Positions 22,985 to 33,963 of a stretch of DNA of 64,000 bases are shown one piece after another. The position numbers and the translations under genes were made by a program. Numbering within the stretch: the stretch's first letter is position 1; the number at the start of each line of letters is the position of its first letter. Origin of the DNA: Istiophorus platypterus (taxonomy: Eukaryota; Chordata; Actinopteri; Istiophoriformes; Istiophoridae); NCBI GenBank assembly GCA_016859345.1, contig CM029131.1:7678320-7742319 (forward strand), in the 5' to 3' direction. The notes beneath the pieces were generated by a model. That model ran no database searches, was not told the origin of the DNA, and saw only the letters and a program-made list of their open reading frames with translations.

Positions 22985-23340
22985 ACACCACCACCACCTT
23001 AAGTGGCATTCCAGCCATTCAATTTTGATACATTATGAAGATGGCTTCATATATTATACCGAGATCTTCTTTAAGACGTTCGGCAGCTGACGGCGGGGCC
23101 TCAAAGTGCTACAGGCAATTTGACAAAATTATCAATCCTCCTGCATTTGGCTGCTGCCCCTTTTTCTGGGAGTGATATCATCTTAAATGGGTGCATCCCC
23201 CCTTCCCACCTGATACAATCTTAACACCACTTACTGGTATCACTGTAATATTCAGGTATCTAACGTGATATGGGATGACATCTGGCTAACATGTGGTCCC
23301 GGGATGCGAAGTGCTGGGGTTTGGTATAACACAAGCTAAA
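22985..23340. promoter_or_regulatory. candidate regulatory block
   Basis: A long stretch of high complexity includes AATTTGACAAAATTATC, AAGTGGCATTCCAG, TGCATTTGGCTGCTGCCCC, GGTATCTAACGTGATATGGGA and GGTCCCGGGA. There are no simple repeats in about 350 bp and no coding frame. It is one of the strongest candidates for a conserved non-coding element here, by appearance only. Confidence 0.4.
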
Positions 23341-24329
23341 ACTTATCTCTCCTGTTTTCTCCATTTTCTAATTGTATATAGGGTACAGCATATGCTCCTG
23401 CCCCTCCTCCCTTCCAAAAATGAAAGAAAAAAAGCAACTTGAACAGAATGCATATCTGTCAGATTAGAGTAGCATTGTTCACACGTCATACAGCCTTTTC
23501 AAGGCAACCAGGCGGACCAAAACTCACTCGGCGGCAGTCATCTGCTTGCCATCATCTGTCAGTCACTGTCACTTCAGCTGTGATGTTAAAGACAGATAAT
23601 GGTTTTCAACACAGGACAAAATCTACTTCCAGTTCAATAGTTACTTACAACCCTGCTTTCTTGTCACTTTACTATACTGAAAAAATTCATGCCTTTTGCT
23701 GTAGGACAAGAAAACCATGACTTTTTTTCTTTGACAGAAAAAAAAAAAAAAAAAATCTTAACTTGAAGTCCATTTACTAGCTTTCTACAAAGCTTTCAAA
23801 AACACCCCATGATCTTCTCTGGTGGATTCTATTAAAGTATGAAAGCTAAGTATGTATGAAAGCTTCACACAAAGCTAGGAAGTGGACACAACCTACTGTT
23901 TCCACGGTCAAGAATGAAACTTGACTTCACTTTTTGTTGTAGATTTATCCATTTATAAACAGATTAAATTGACATTTCTGCTCATTAATCTACACTAAAT
24001 AACCCATGAGGACAAAGTGAAAACATGTAGTCATAAGTCACACAAAACAATCCCCACTGAAAGTCCACATACCACCTTTTCCCAAAGGTTTCAACAGTGT
24101 AACACAATTTTCATGCAAGCTCTGTCAACAGATCCTACCTCATGAGAACTGACTCAACTCTAATTATAATGACTATTGAGTGAAAAAGCAAGAAAAATTG
24201 AACCAGTAATCCTTGAACTGGGATTGTTTTGTCAAGGATGAAGGGATTGGTTGATTCTTGTAATCACCAGATAACTTTTTTTCTGAAGAGACTGAGTGGT
24301 AGTAAGATAAATCTTAACCATCTGGGATC
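23341..24329. other. non-coding stretch with A18
   Basis: Unique sequence with an A18 run at 23,738-23,755. The 93-codon plus ORF at 23,439-23,720 shows no recognisable domain. Confidence 0.5.
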
Positions 24330-24650
24330 TGGTGGTTGCATTAATTTAGTGGGTCTGTGTGATCCTCAGAGAAGGTGCCTCTGACGGTAAATGTCCTCCC
24401 ACAATAATGACTTCTCTGAGGGGTTCCCTGTCTTAAAGGGGTGGGATAGACCCAACACACACATGCACGCACACACACCATCTCATACACTGAATGGTCT
24501 CTCATGGCAGTATCAGTGGGACATTGTCAGGACAAACAAAAGGCCTTATCTTCCTTTCGCCTTTCAGTCTGGGTGATTGGCCAGTAGAAATGAGGAGAAA
24601 AGGCCATGTCCTCACCCGAGGCACCACAAATGTCAGCCACCTTCCTATCT
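24330..24650. promoter_or_regulatory. weak candidate regulatory block
   Basis: Complex sequence with CTCAGAGAAGG (about 24,365) facing an inverted CTTCTCTGAG (about 24,411), then AAAGGGGTGGGATAGACCC. It is interrupted by a short CA array at 24,455-24,478. Confidence 0.25.
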
Positions 24651-24655
24651 CCATA

Positions 24656-24659
<4 letters not shown>

Positions 24660-24696
<37 letters not shown>
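24660..24696 (+). repeat. (GT)n microsatellite
   Basis: A perfect GT array of about 37 bp, followed by GCGCGTCTGAGCGTGTGTG. Confidence 0.95.
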
Positions 24697-24700
<4 letters not shown>

Positions 24701-25789
24701 TCTGAGCGTGTGTGTATGATGGGAGATCTACAACATTTATCTATTTGACAAGGCTTCAGAGGCAAAGGAAATCTTCTAGTCATGGTGTCAATGTCATGAA
24801 ATATGTGGGCCCACACAGACACGTTTTTTTTTTACATACATACAAGGATGCAATCAATAACCTTGCAGCTTTGAACACAATGTCTCTGCAGCTTCAACAC
24901 TACAAGGTTGCTGTTTGGATGTACAGAAGTTTGAATTGTTTAAGTCTCTCAGTTTGAGTTTCTTTTATTCTGGTATTTATTGCTTCATGTATTACGTAAA
25001 GGTTCTAAAAAAACAATACAGTAAATTTACCAGATTTGAGTAAAACAGCCAACAAGTGGTCTGACATCGACCTTGGTGCATGTAGAGTAACAAAAACATG
25101 ACTGGCACAGATGCAGAGTGGGTAAAACAAATTATAGTGAAAAGAAGCCAAAATAAAAATGATGCACAGTTAGCGTGACTTATTTTCCTCAACAGATCTA
25201 TATGGGTCAATCTGTCTCTTGGGCAGAAATGCAAATGTTTATTCTATTTTTCGTTGAAAATAACTTTCTGTATTGACCTAACTTACATATTAAAAGCTGT
25301 TTCGATGACTAACTGTTTTGCTTATAGATCGAAAGTCTAAAAATAATGGCCCTTAATTTATTGGTAGAGAACCTGACTTTGGAAATTTCTGCCCTCATCA
25401 AAAAAACAAAAAACAAAACTATAAAACAAATTAGAAGTTTGAAATTCCTAAATGCAGAATTAACCGGGTTTGTATAGAATATACGGTAATATGTTGTATA
25501 TAGTTGGGACGGTTGTCACTGGTTACAGGAATGAAGGGAATTTGATGTATTTGGAAGCTTAAAAGTTTAATTATTCCATGTAAAATTTGGTGAAACTGTC
25601 ACCTAAAGTCCCTTTGAAATTTCCCACCAAAACAGGTTTGAACCGGGTGGCTACAATCCTGTTGTCCAAAGGCTTGTAACCAATCCCATGTTCACGATCC
25701 CTCTGAAACTTTCCTTTCTTCATTTCGCTGAAATACCTGCTTCAAAATCTTATTCCTGCCGACTGTCCATCATGCAACCTCTCATCCAC
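24697..25789. other. non-coding stretch
   Basis: Unique AT-rich sequence. The 106-codon minus ORF over the GT array is an artefact. Confidence 0.5.
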
Positions 25790-26100
25790 CAACACTGTCT
25801 CTTCATGAGCTTTCCATGACTAATTGAAGGATCATTTTAGCCACAGGATATGACTGAAGACACTAATCAAGACCTCGTTAAGGGTTGTTAAGGGACAATT
25901 GCCCATAATTCCTCTAATCCACTGGATATTTAATTAATTAACCAGCAATTAGAGACCAACGACTGTACAAGCTGGCATGTTCAAACTAGACAGCCAGTTT
26001 TAGATTGGCTCTGCTGTGCCATTAATTAGAATTTGAAGTAATTTTCAATTATAAAATCTGTCTGAGTTATGAATCCTGCTGTGTCTAAGGCCAGGAGGAC
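25790..26100. promoter_or_regulatory. candidate homeodomain-rich regulatory block
   Basis: About 300 bp holds many ATTA/TAAT cores: GACTAATTGAAGG, ACACTAATCAAGA, GGATATTTAATTAATTAACC, GCAATTAGAGACC, CCATTAATTAGAATTTG and TTTTCAATTATAAAATC. The spacing sequence is complex. Deeply conserved fish enhancers often look like this, but the call is inference. Confidence 0.4.
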
Positions 26101-26247
26101 ACGACGATAGTTCTAGGGCTTGATCAGCAGAATCACTTGGCAACCTAAGAGCAGGGCTACCTTCGGTGTTGTGCACCACCTACCTACTGTGCTCAAAGTT
26201 TGAAAAAAATGTATCCCAGATTTAACCTTGACTGCTCAAAGCTGGTC

Positions 26248-26290
26248 TAATCAGAATATGCTGACCCTCTTGGTCAGCATATTCTGATTA
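26248..26290. repeat. perfect hairpin, 19-bp arms, 5-nt loop
   Basis: Left arm 26,248-26,266 (TAATCAGAATATGCTGACC), loop CTCTT 26,267-26,271, right arm 26,272-26,290 exactly complementary. A fully matched stem this long has negligible chance expectation at this size. Confidence 0.95.
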
Positions 26291-26345
26291 CGAAAAAGTG
26301 TTTCAGGAGTTTTAAGGTATATTATATTAGTAATAATTATTGCTG

Positions 26346-26745
26346 TGTGGTCCACCACTTTGCTCCAGACTGATATGACATTCAGAGTTCCTTAACAATG
26401 AATCCTAATGACTCTGGTGATTCCCTGACTTTTCATCTTGCACAACCCTGAGGTTGGCCTTTGTACTTCTGAGTGAGATGTCTCAACAGCTACTGATTAG
26501 ATTGGCGTAAAATCTGGTACAGACATGCGCCCCCCCGAAGGATGAATTGTAACTTTAGTGGTCCTCTAACTTTCCTCTGGTGCCTTCATCAGGTCTAAAT
26601 GTCAGATTGTCCAATTCTTTGGTTTATGACCAAACGCATCCAAAACTAATGACATTTTCATCAACCTGATTTATAATTTGTGTTGAAAGCTAATTTGCAA
26701 ATGTTAGCATGCTGACATATTAACCTAAGGTCAAGGTAATCCTCA
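26346..26745 (-). repeat. interspersed repeat family 3, inverted, with a partly duplicated segment
   Basis: Read in reverse it follows the consensus also seen at 36.2 kb: TTAGCATGCTAACAT-like text, CAAAACTAATGACATT, TTTGGTTTATGACCAAA, GATGAATTGTAACTTTAGTGG and GTCCACCACTTTGCTCCAGA. The GATGAATT..GTGAT..CTTTTCATC section appears twice, at about 26,390-26,440 and 26,540-26,590, so two partial copies lie side by side. Confidence 0.65.
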
Positions 26746-28084
26746 TTATCCCCAAGAAGCAATTTGCTGCACAGCCTGCAGTAAATAAATACAGTAAATA
26801 CTGTCATCTACACACACCAACCTACACTCAAAGGAATTACACAAAATATTAAAAGAATTACACCATACTATTCAAAAAGCCAATGGTAGCAGGGACAAAT
26901 TAGTTTTTAAGGCTATTGATCCTGCATCTAGCAGTGCCAGTGTCATATTATAATGACACTAGATCTCATTAGTGTATAAAAGAAATAAAAGTAGAGAGAG
27001 AACACGCCCTTTGGGGGTGCCAGTAGAAGATATAGGGAAACTGGGTTTGATGCCACTGGCTTGAAGATCTATCACTTAAAAAGTCAACCATCCAACATAC
27101 CAAGCAGGGGTCAATGTTATGATTCTAATATGACGATCTGCAAAAATATGAGGTTGACAATGCCAGTAAATGTTTCCCCCCCCTATACATCCCCATGTGA
27201 GCTTGTTACCATTAGCATCTAGATCAAAGCACCACTGTGTCTTTGTACATCCTCCCAAAACCCCCTGACATGGCTGCAGCCTTGTTCTACAAGACATTTT
27301 TGGACGTGAGATTTGTAAATGATATAAAATACTTATGTTAAGCTTGGTCTTAATCACACTGGAAACTTTACATCAGCAGTTAGTGATTTCCACCTTGTTG
27401 TCAATAAATGTGTAAAACATCCCTTGATGGTATAGTGTTAAAAAGTAAATAGCTCTAACCTGTCCTGGAGTCACACTAGTGTCACCGTTACATTCAGATG
27501 GAGATTTAGTAATGTTGAGGCTTTCTCTCTCACACACACACACAATCTAGTAACAAATTCACCATGAACTTGATCTGACTTTTAGAGCAGAGTGCATAGT
27601 TTTACAGTCTACACTGACTTTCTGCCAGACTGAAACTACATTTCTGATCTATCATATTGTTTTGCATTACAAACTAACCTCTTATAAAGTGAGTCGTACA
27701 TACACATACATTCAGCAGTGATAAACCTTCCTGAAACCTAAAGTGACAGTGCTCCCGGCTCCAAAAAAGTTTGTGAGTTGTAAAATGTGGAACAGGTTTA
27801 GATATAAGTGACTTTATTCCAAAGGGAAAGGATAATGAGATACATACGTATAACGTACAAAGAATGTGGAGCAGAGTATGAAATTTTTGCAAAGTGCATT
27901 GTATGAAAAACAACAAAGATGAAGACCATTGGGTCTTATCATAAATGCAGCAGTGCTGATTATATAATAAACAAGAACCAATGACTGTAAATCATATTGT
28001 TAACTGACTTGTATCTGGTTTAAATGACAGGACAAATAAAATCAACCCTTGATACGCTGCATATAAAACCATGTGACTATGATC
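26746..28084. other. non-coding stretch
   Basis: Unique sequence with a C8 tract near 27,176 and a short CA array at 27,531-27,543. The 93-codon minus ORF (27,076-27,357) is unrecognised and I consider it chance. Confidence 0.5.
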
Positions 28085-28620
28085 AAATAAAAATAGCGGC
28101 GTCTTTGTTGTATGTTAAATATGCAGCGTGGCTGAGAGTCAGAGAGGATCAGCACACCTGGGTCGCCGGTTGAAAGGATGAGCAGTAAACGGTGAATGGA
28201 CGACAGCAGGGAGAGAGGGGCAAACAAGTCATTTGAGTGTGTTACTAATGCGTCTCTGCAGCAGGTGGGAAATCTATTACTGCTGTTTTTCTAGACGCCC
28301 CTCAGCACAAACAATTAGGGGCACAGAGGAGAAGGAAAAACAGAGTGTGTGTGAGGGGAAGATGGGGAAGGATAAAGAGAGGCTACAGAATCAATTAGTC
28401 TTGTTAGGAGTACGCTCTCTCACCCACACACACACCTGCCCTCCGCCCTGTCCCTAAAATAGAGAGAGGGCCACCCGCAGACCATACGCCATCACAAAAG
28501 AGCGATGAGGAGCAGCGGTTTATCTCCCCTCTTTCTCTACCTCTCTCACCCACTTGGTCTCTCTCGCTCTGTCTGCTTCTTGAAAGTATGGGCTTCATCA
28601 GCCCCCCTGCAGAGATCATT
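28085..28620. other. mixed non-coding stretch, partly purine-rich
   Basis: Around 28,300-28,390 the plus strand is purine-rich (GAGGAGAAGGAAAAACAGAG-type). The surrounding sequence is moderately complex. No gene is supported. Confidence 0.4.
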
Positions 28621-28633
28621 CATCCACACGGTA

Positions 28634-28683
28634 ACACACACACACACACACACACAGACCTTTTTTTTTTTTTTTTTTTTTTT
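28634..28683 (+). repeat. (CA)n followed by T23
   Basis: A CA array (28,634-28,656) is separated by GACC from a 23-nt T run (28,661-28,683). Confidence 0.95.
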
Positions 28684-28960
28684 AAACACTAATTAGTGTT
28701 CAGACCGCCTGCCCAATTATTACCAGCCGTGCTCTAATTAGGACTTATTTAAAGTGCTCGTCAATTAGTCTTTAACATCATTGTCTGCCTGAGGGAGCTG
28801 GACTGGTTAACACTTCCTGAACCAGAGGCAGAGCAGAGAGGTTCAGATGCATCAGCAGTTGGGGTCCAGCTACTTTTGATGAAATATGCTCTCTACTGCA
28901 AAGCATCATGTGAAGCAGTCAACTGCAGAGGCCTTTGTTGGAAGCAGGTTTCTATAAAGA
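28684..28960. promoter_or_regulatory. candidate homeodomain-rich regulatory block
   Basis: AAACACTAATTAGTGTT is a near-perfect palindrome around TAATTA at 28,684-28,700. It is followed by CCCAATTATTACC, GCTCTAATTAGGAC and CGTCAATTAGTC, then complex GC-balanced text with CCAGAGGCAGAGCAGAG. Four TAATTA/CAATTA-type sites within about 90 bp are unusual against the surroundings. Confidence 0.45.
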
Positions 28961-29284
28961 GAAAGGTCTTTATATCCATTTCATCCCCGTTTTCCCCGTG
29001 TATTTTATCATTGAACAAATAAACTCACCTCAGGGTCTATCTTTTTAGCTGTTTTGGAACTTTTGATCTTGGCACATGATCTTCAATTCAGGATCATGTT
29101 AGCCTAGTTAAAATGGAATTATCAATGCCATTATTTTCCTCGAGAACTTTAAAGTGGCTGTAATCAATGTATTTATGCTAATAAAATGTCAAATGAAAAT
29201 GTCAAAAAGTACCAAAAAACGTGACAATCTAAAATGAGTCACTCATACAGATGAACAGGCAGAATTATCCCCCGAATCTGCCCC
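28961..29284. other. non-coding stretch
   Basis: AT-rich. A CCTGAG|GTGAGTTT donor-like sequence on the minus strand near 29,029 has no coding segment or good acceptor before it. Confidence 0.4.
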
Positions 29285-29593
29285 TCAGAGTTTTATAGTG
29301 TGTTGGAGGTCTTCCTCTGGCTGTCCATCCTTTAACTCTCTCCCTACACTCCAGCATCTGTCCTGCGCCAAACAGCAGACAAACTTCGCCACAAGCTGAT
29401 GAAAGTAGAGAGCTAGATTTTCCTCATGGGTTGGAATAGCACCTTTAATATATTGTAAAAATTTGTTTTGTTTTTCTAAAGAACCTTCCATTTGTGAAAA
29501 TCTCCTTTCTGCATTGTTTAGTAAATCTGAGTAATTTTTTAACCAGACCACAACAGTGGGGCAAACCCAATAAAGGAAAAAAGTCGTTGGATG
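29285..29593 (-). other. 103-codon open frame, unrecognised
   Basis: The frame is open from an upstream in-frame stop to TGA and has no ATG at its start; the first ATG is about 35 codons in (QMEGSLEKQNKF). The translation has varied composition, unlike the repeat-driven ORFs elsewhere (for example EGSLEKQNKFLQYIKGAIPT). I recognise no domain. It may be a fragment of an old mobile element or a chance ORF. Confidence 0.15.
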
Positions 29594-29599
29594 CACTGA

Positions 29600-30249
29600 C
29601 TGATGAAGTTACACCATTGGCAAGGCCCCGAGGTCAGGCTTTCCCTCAGTGGGCACACCTCTATTTGTTGCATTCGAATGACCATGCAATAGCTGACACA
29701 GACATGAATGAGCCTCTAACTCTCTCTCCGACTGATCATTTTACAGGCAAATATAGCTGAAATCGCAGTACAGCAGTTGTCATTAACTTATGCAAACGGT
29801 GATTTTGTCAGACTGTCGTGTTTATATAGTCGGGACTTTTGCAGCAGTTTGGAAATGACTGCTTTTTCCAGTTACTATTTCATACTTGTTACGTTTTATG
29901 ACAACAGAAACAGAAAAAGATGTAAATGAAAAAAGATTTATCAGGAGTATGGCTGCATTTAAATATTGTTAATGTGAGCACAGAGTAGAAGACAAGCAAA
30001 CAGATAAAGGGGGGGTCCAGCCACATACTAGGTTTTGGACTACTCCTTTGCTAGCATCAATTAATAACATTTTTCCATGAAATGGTTTCGTATTAATTGT
30101 GCATTAATATCAAACTAAGTTGCCTTGTACGTGTCAGTGTCTGTAAAAGTCTCACTGATGAAAAAGGGACTTGCTGACTTGTCTATGATTGAGACTGCTG
30201 CTGTTTAACAGATACTGCAGTTCAAAAAAAATAAATAAATTAAAAAAAA
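29600..30249. other. non-coding stretch
   Basis: Unique AT-rich sequence, with G7 near 30,008 and AAATAAAT-type text after 30,225. Nothing recognised. Confidence 0.5.
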
Positions 30250-30530
30250 AAATCACACCAATAACGAGGCTAAGGCTGCTATAATCCATGAAATATGGGG
30301 TCGTAGGAAATGCATCAGATAGTTGTAAACTCTCCTCCCTCCTCCCTGCCTGCTCAGCACAGTAATCTGTCTGTCAGTGTTTTGCCAGTGGCTCCCTGTG
30401 GGCGGCTGTCTGTTTGAGGCAGTTTTAATTAATTTCCAATCAGAGCAAAGTAAATTCATTAAGCACTCACAGCTCTGTTTGAAGATACACACACACACGC
30501 ACGCACGCACAAACATATGCAGCAGCATTT
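30250..30530. promoter_or_regulatory. weak candidate regulatory block
   Basis: GGCAGTTTTAATTAATTTCCAATCAG, with CCAAT-type and TAATTA-type cores, lies in complex text, ending at a CA/CG array (30,487-30,511). Inference only. Confidence 0.2.
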
Positions 30531-31924
30531 ACATGAACCTATGAATATGATATGCACTAATCACTGTCTTTTTTCATATTTTCAGTGGCATGACTACACT
30601 GTGTAAATAAAGACTATGTGCCTTCATTTAACAGGAGAAGAAAGAAGCCCAGCAAAAACAATGTATTTGGAAAAACATAAAAATGTAACACCACTGGCTC
30701 CCTACTTTGAACCAAATTCAGACAAGAAAGTAAAAGAAATGGCAAAAGAGAAGCTCAAGTGCTGGGGCTCTTACATCACTCTGCAAAGTACTGACTAGAT
30801 TCTACTTGAGAGAAGTGTTTTTACAATTTAAAGCACTTTGACACTGTCTCCTTTTTTTCTAACAATATCTTTGACCGCTCTGAATTCAGTTAATTTCCAC
30901 GTGAAGCACAACTGATACTGACCTTCTTAAGCAGATCAGGTATCCATCAAGACAAGACCAATCCACCAATAGTTTTTTTCCATGTCAATAAAAAAAAAAA
31001 AAATTGTTTATTTTACAGTTTACTCATCCAGTCAAGGTGCACCCTTGACTCAGTTTTTAATGACACAGCAGTCTGTGGTTCCATATTAGCTTTAATTAGA
31101 ATTACCCCAATGATTTCAACGCAGTGAGGTGTAGCTTTTTAAATAGCCAGAGCTTGTGTTTTTGCTGCATTTTCAACAAGACATAACATGCAGTGGCGGG
31201 GGAAATATTAGCTTGCCAAAGCAGCAGCCTAAAAGCCTACACACAGCTTGTCTACCTTTGTCTGATACAGTCCAAAAGTGCACAGAGAAACGTGGCAGTC
31301 CAGACAGTGACCCTAGATTGAGTCGCGTCAGAGCTTTGGGGACCTAAGACAAGCTACATATAAATCCTGACACTCTCAGGAATTCAGGACTGCTGCTATA
31401 ATACATGGCTACAAACCAATTGAAATACAGCATAACATAATGCAGAATACACCAATTGATGCAATAGACAATCATGTAGTGGCGTAACCATATCATGCTT
31501 CTCACACATACACACGCACAGTGCAGCGATTCAACGACATTCGACATTCACAGCAAATTTCATGGAAACTTTGCAACAGCTGCCAAGATACATTATTCAC
31601 TTTGAATTAAATTATTGGACCAACGAACCACAAGACTGAGAAATTTGACCATCCTCTGGCAAATAACAAGCCCTAAATATCAGCCATGAGTTGTCTTAGT
31701 CCAGTAACAGGCCAAATATTGGTTTCATCCTTCACCACTTAAACCTCTTCGACTGAAATTTTAACATGATCATCATGCAAACATGAAGGAATGTTCACAC
31801 ACAGATGGATGAGGAGTGTAGGTGTGAAGAGGCCGAGGAAGGCGGTTGGTTTAAAAAGGAGGCTTTATCATCAGGTCTAATCTCTCAGCAAACCAAGCAG
31901 ATCAATCTACACTTAAAACCATTT

Positions 31925-31935
<11 letters not shown>
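30531..31935. other. non-coding stretch
   Basis: Unique sequence. The 60-codon plus ORF 30,616-30,798 has lysine-rich varied content but no splice context or homology I recognise. A small hairpin AGTCAAGG-TGCAC-CCTTGACT lies at 31,030-31,050. An A13 run lies near 30,990. Confidence 0.45.
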
Positions 31936-31960
<25 letters not shown>

Positions 31961-31962
31961 AC
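31936..31962 (+). repeat. (CA)n microsatellite
   Basis: About 13 CA units after a CTCTCTCTCT run. Confidence 0.95.
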
Positions 31963-31989
31963 TGGGTATGTATATTTAGCTCAGTGGCT

Positions 31990-32170
31990 GTCTCCCTCTC
32001 TCCTCAGCCTTGTCCTCATCGGTAAAAGTGGCAGAGGGAGAGAGAATGGAAAACAATGTTGTCAAGCGAAAGAGAGGAAGAAAGGGAACGGCAGAGAGTC
32101 AAAGAAGAAGAATGATTGAGGAAGCGAGCCTGAAAGAGAAAGAAGAGGAGGAGGAGGAGATTCTTCTCAG
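31990..32170 (+). other. purine-rich tract
   Basis: About 32,022-32,165 is strongly A/G-biased on the plus strand (GAAAGAGAGGAAGAAAGGG, GAGGAGGAGGAGGAG). The Lys/Glu/Arg-rich ORFs here are compositional. Confidence 0.6.
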
Positions 32171-32269
32171 AAGGCTAAAAGGATTAGTCCTCTCATCTCT
32201 CCTGGATCACAATGTTTCCTGGGCTATGTTTGATCAGCGATTGTGTGTGTGTGCGCGTGCATGATGTGC

Positions 32270-32273
<4 letters not shown>

Positions 32274-32355
<82 letters not shown>
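32274..32355 (+). repeat. (GA)41 microsatellite, 82 bp
   Basis: An uninterrupted GA array, the longest simple repeat in the window. It follows a short GT/GC array. Likely polymorphic, with potential to form H-DNA. Confidence 0.98.
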
Positions 32356-32357
<2 letters not shown>

Positions 32358-32531
32358 TTTGCTCTGATATTGACGCTGCCTCATCCTGATCCTATTACAC
32401 GGCAATAAACATCAGCTACCAACATGGGGATTACTGAGTGTGTGAGTGTGTAGAGATGTGTGCAGCACTCATGGTTTTTGGCTGGACCTTTTATCCTCCT
32501 TACAGAATGACAGTCTCTAGCTCTGCTGCTT

Positions 32532-32560
32532 GCACACACACACACACACACACACACACA
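32532..32560 (+). repeat. (CA)n microsatellite
   Basis: A perfect array of about 29 bp. Confidence 0.95.
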
Positions 32561-33789
32561 ATTTGCATTACTATCCATGTGAGGACTGGAGAAGCATACT
32601 ATACCACAAAATAACATGAAACATTTCTGGAAAAGTCTGATAAATTAAAAAAAAGAAATTTAAATCATGACTGAAATGAGGTAATATTTATAGTGTATAT
32701 CTGTAATGAACAACCTAGTCCTATGTAGAGGTTTTTCAAGGCTGGTACAAAAGTTTTTTCAATTGCCAATTTAAACTATACTATATACACAGTATTTTTA
32801 CCTTTTAAGGTTTTTGCCAAAAGGTGACCGAGCACTGGCTGGACACTCAAATGTGTCAAGTTAAACACACTGCCACTAAAAAAACTGAAGACTGCAGTTG
32901 GCATGAAGTTTTAACTGAAGTAAATGTGAAACTGTGACAACGGCACTAGACAGGAAATTCAGTGACAATGATTACAAATCAGAAAACAATGAATTTTCAT
33001 CAACAAGAGACAAACTAAAAGGCAACATACCCACAGAGTTCACAGGAGTAAAAAATCAAGTGTAAAAGAGTAAAATATAAAACAGCTACCCGAACACTTC
33101 AAACTGGAGTATTGTATTAGCAGCATCAGACAGCTAGTAGTAATAAAGTGATTGAAGAAAAAAAAAAATCACTGATCAACAATCAAAAAAAACAGCTGTA
33201 TGGCAGGAAATGGTACAAACTAATAACGCTGTTTTCCTAGTGAGGAATTCTACCATTTCAACCACTAAAACTGGCCAGAAAAAAACCACTCTAAAGTGGA
33301 TGAAATTTACTGTGATGATTGAACACTGCAGCATGAATGGGAACAATAAGCTCTTCCAACATTGTGAATTGTCATGTAACACCGGATGCTGTCATTTCTC
33401 TGTAAGGCATTTTTAAGAATCTTGACTCACACTCTGTTCACTCTGTTCTTCCCATTTACTCTGAACAACAAACAAAGTCACTTGGCAGAAGTGACATGAA
33501 GCTGCCCGCTCCAGCTGAATATAAAATTTGCACCATGCTTTTCTTTTCCCCTTTCATCAGGATGGAGACATTCTGAAACAACATTTAGTTAAAATTAGAA
33601 TCATTTGTCTGCTCACACATGATTTAAAATAAAAATAATAGATGTAGCTGAATGCATGATATATTTTTAAAAGAAAAAGACAATATTGGATCCTTATTCT
33701 AAACCTTCTGGTATAATACTTTTCTACCTTCATCAAAAAAGAAATGGGTCCTTAAAGCATACTGTCCATCGTCACTCTTTCCTTTCCAT
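32561..33789. other. non-coding stretch
   Basis: AT-rich unique sequence with short A runs. No gene. Overlapping 68-codon ORFs on opposite strands (33,176-33,416) are unrecognised. Confidence 0.5.
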
Positions 33790-33963
33790 CCCTCCCTCCT
33801 TTCTACCCCCCCCCCCACACACCCCCCCCCTTCCCTGTCCATCCCCCATCCCTCCCATTGCCTTTCTTTCTTACAGAAAATCTAAAAGGCTGACATGCAA
33901 ATGGGGCTTATTAAATCCTATTAGGCCGTCTGTCACCAGCCAGCGGGCGGGGGGGGGGGGGGG
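33790..33963. repeat. C-rich tract and G15 flanking a short complex segment
   Basis: C11 (33,806-33,816), CACACAC and C9 tracts are followed by about 70 bp of complex text (GCTGACATGCAAATGGGGC with an octamer ATGCAAAT, then GGCTTATTAAATCC). G15 follows at 33,949-33,963. C runs and G runs on the same strand could pair or form G-quadruplex or i-motif structures. Confidence 0.75.

Noticed and set aside
29029..29103. Donor-like CCTGAG|GTGAGTTT on the minus strand with a 75-nt preceding segment
   Set aside because: All frames have stops and the upstream sequence lacks a pyrimidine tract.
30616..30798. 60-codon Lys/Glu-rich plus ORF after an AG in T-rich text
   Set aside because: No homology recognised and no donor or upstream exon; chance is likely in AT-rich DNA.
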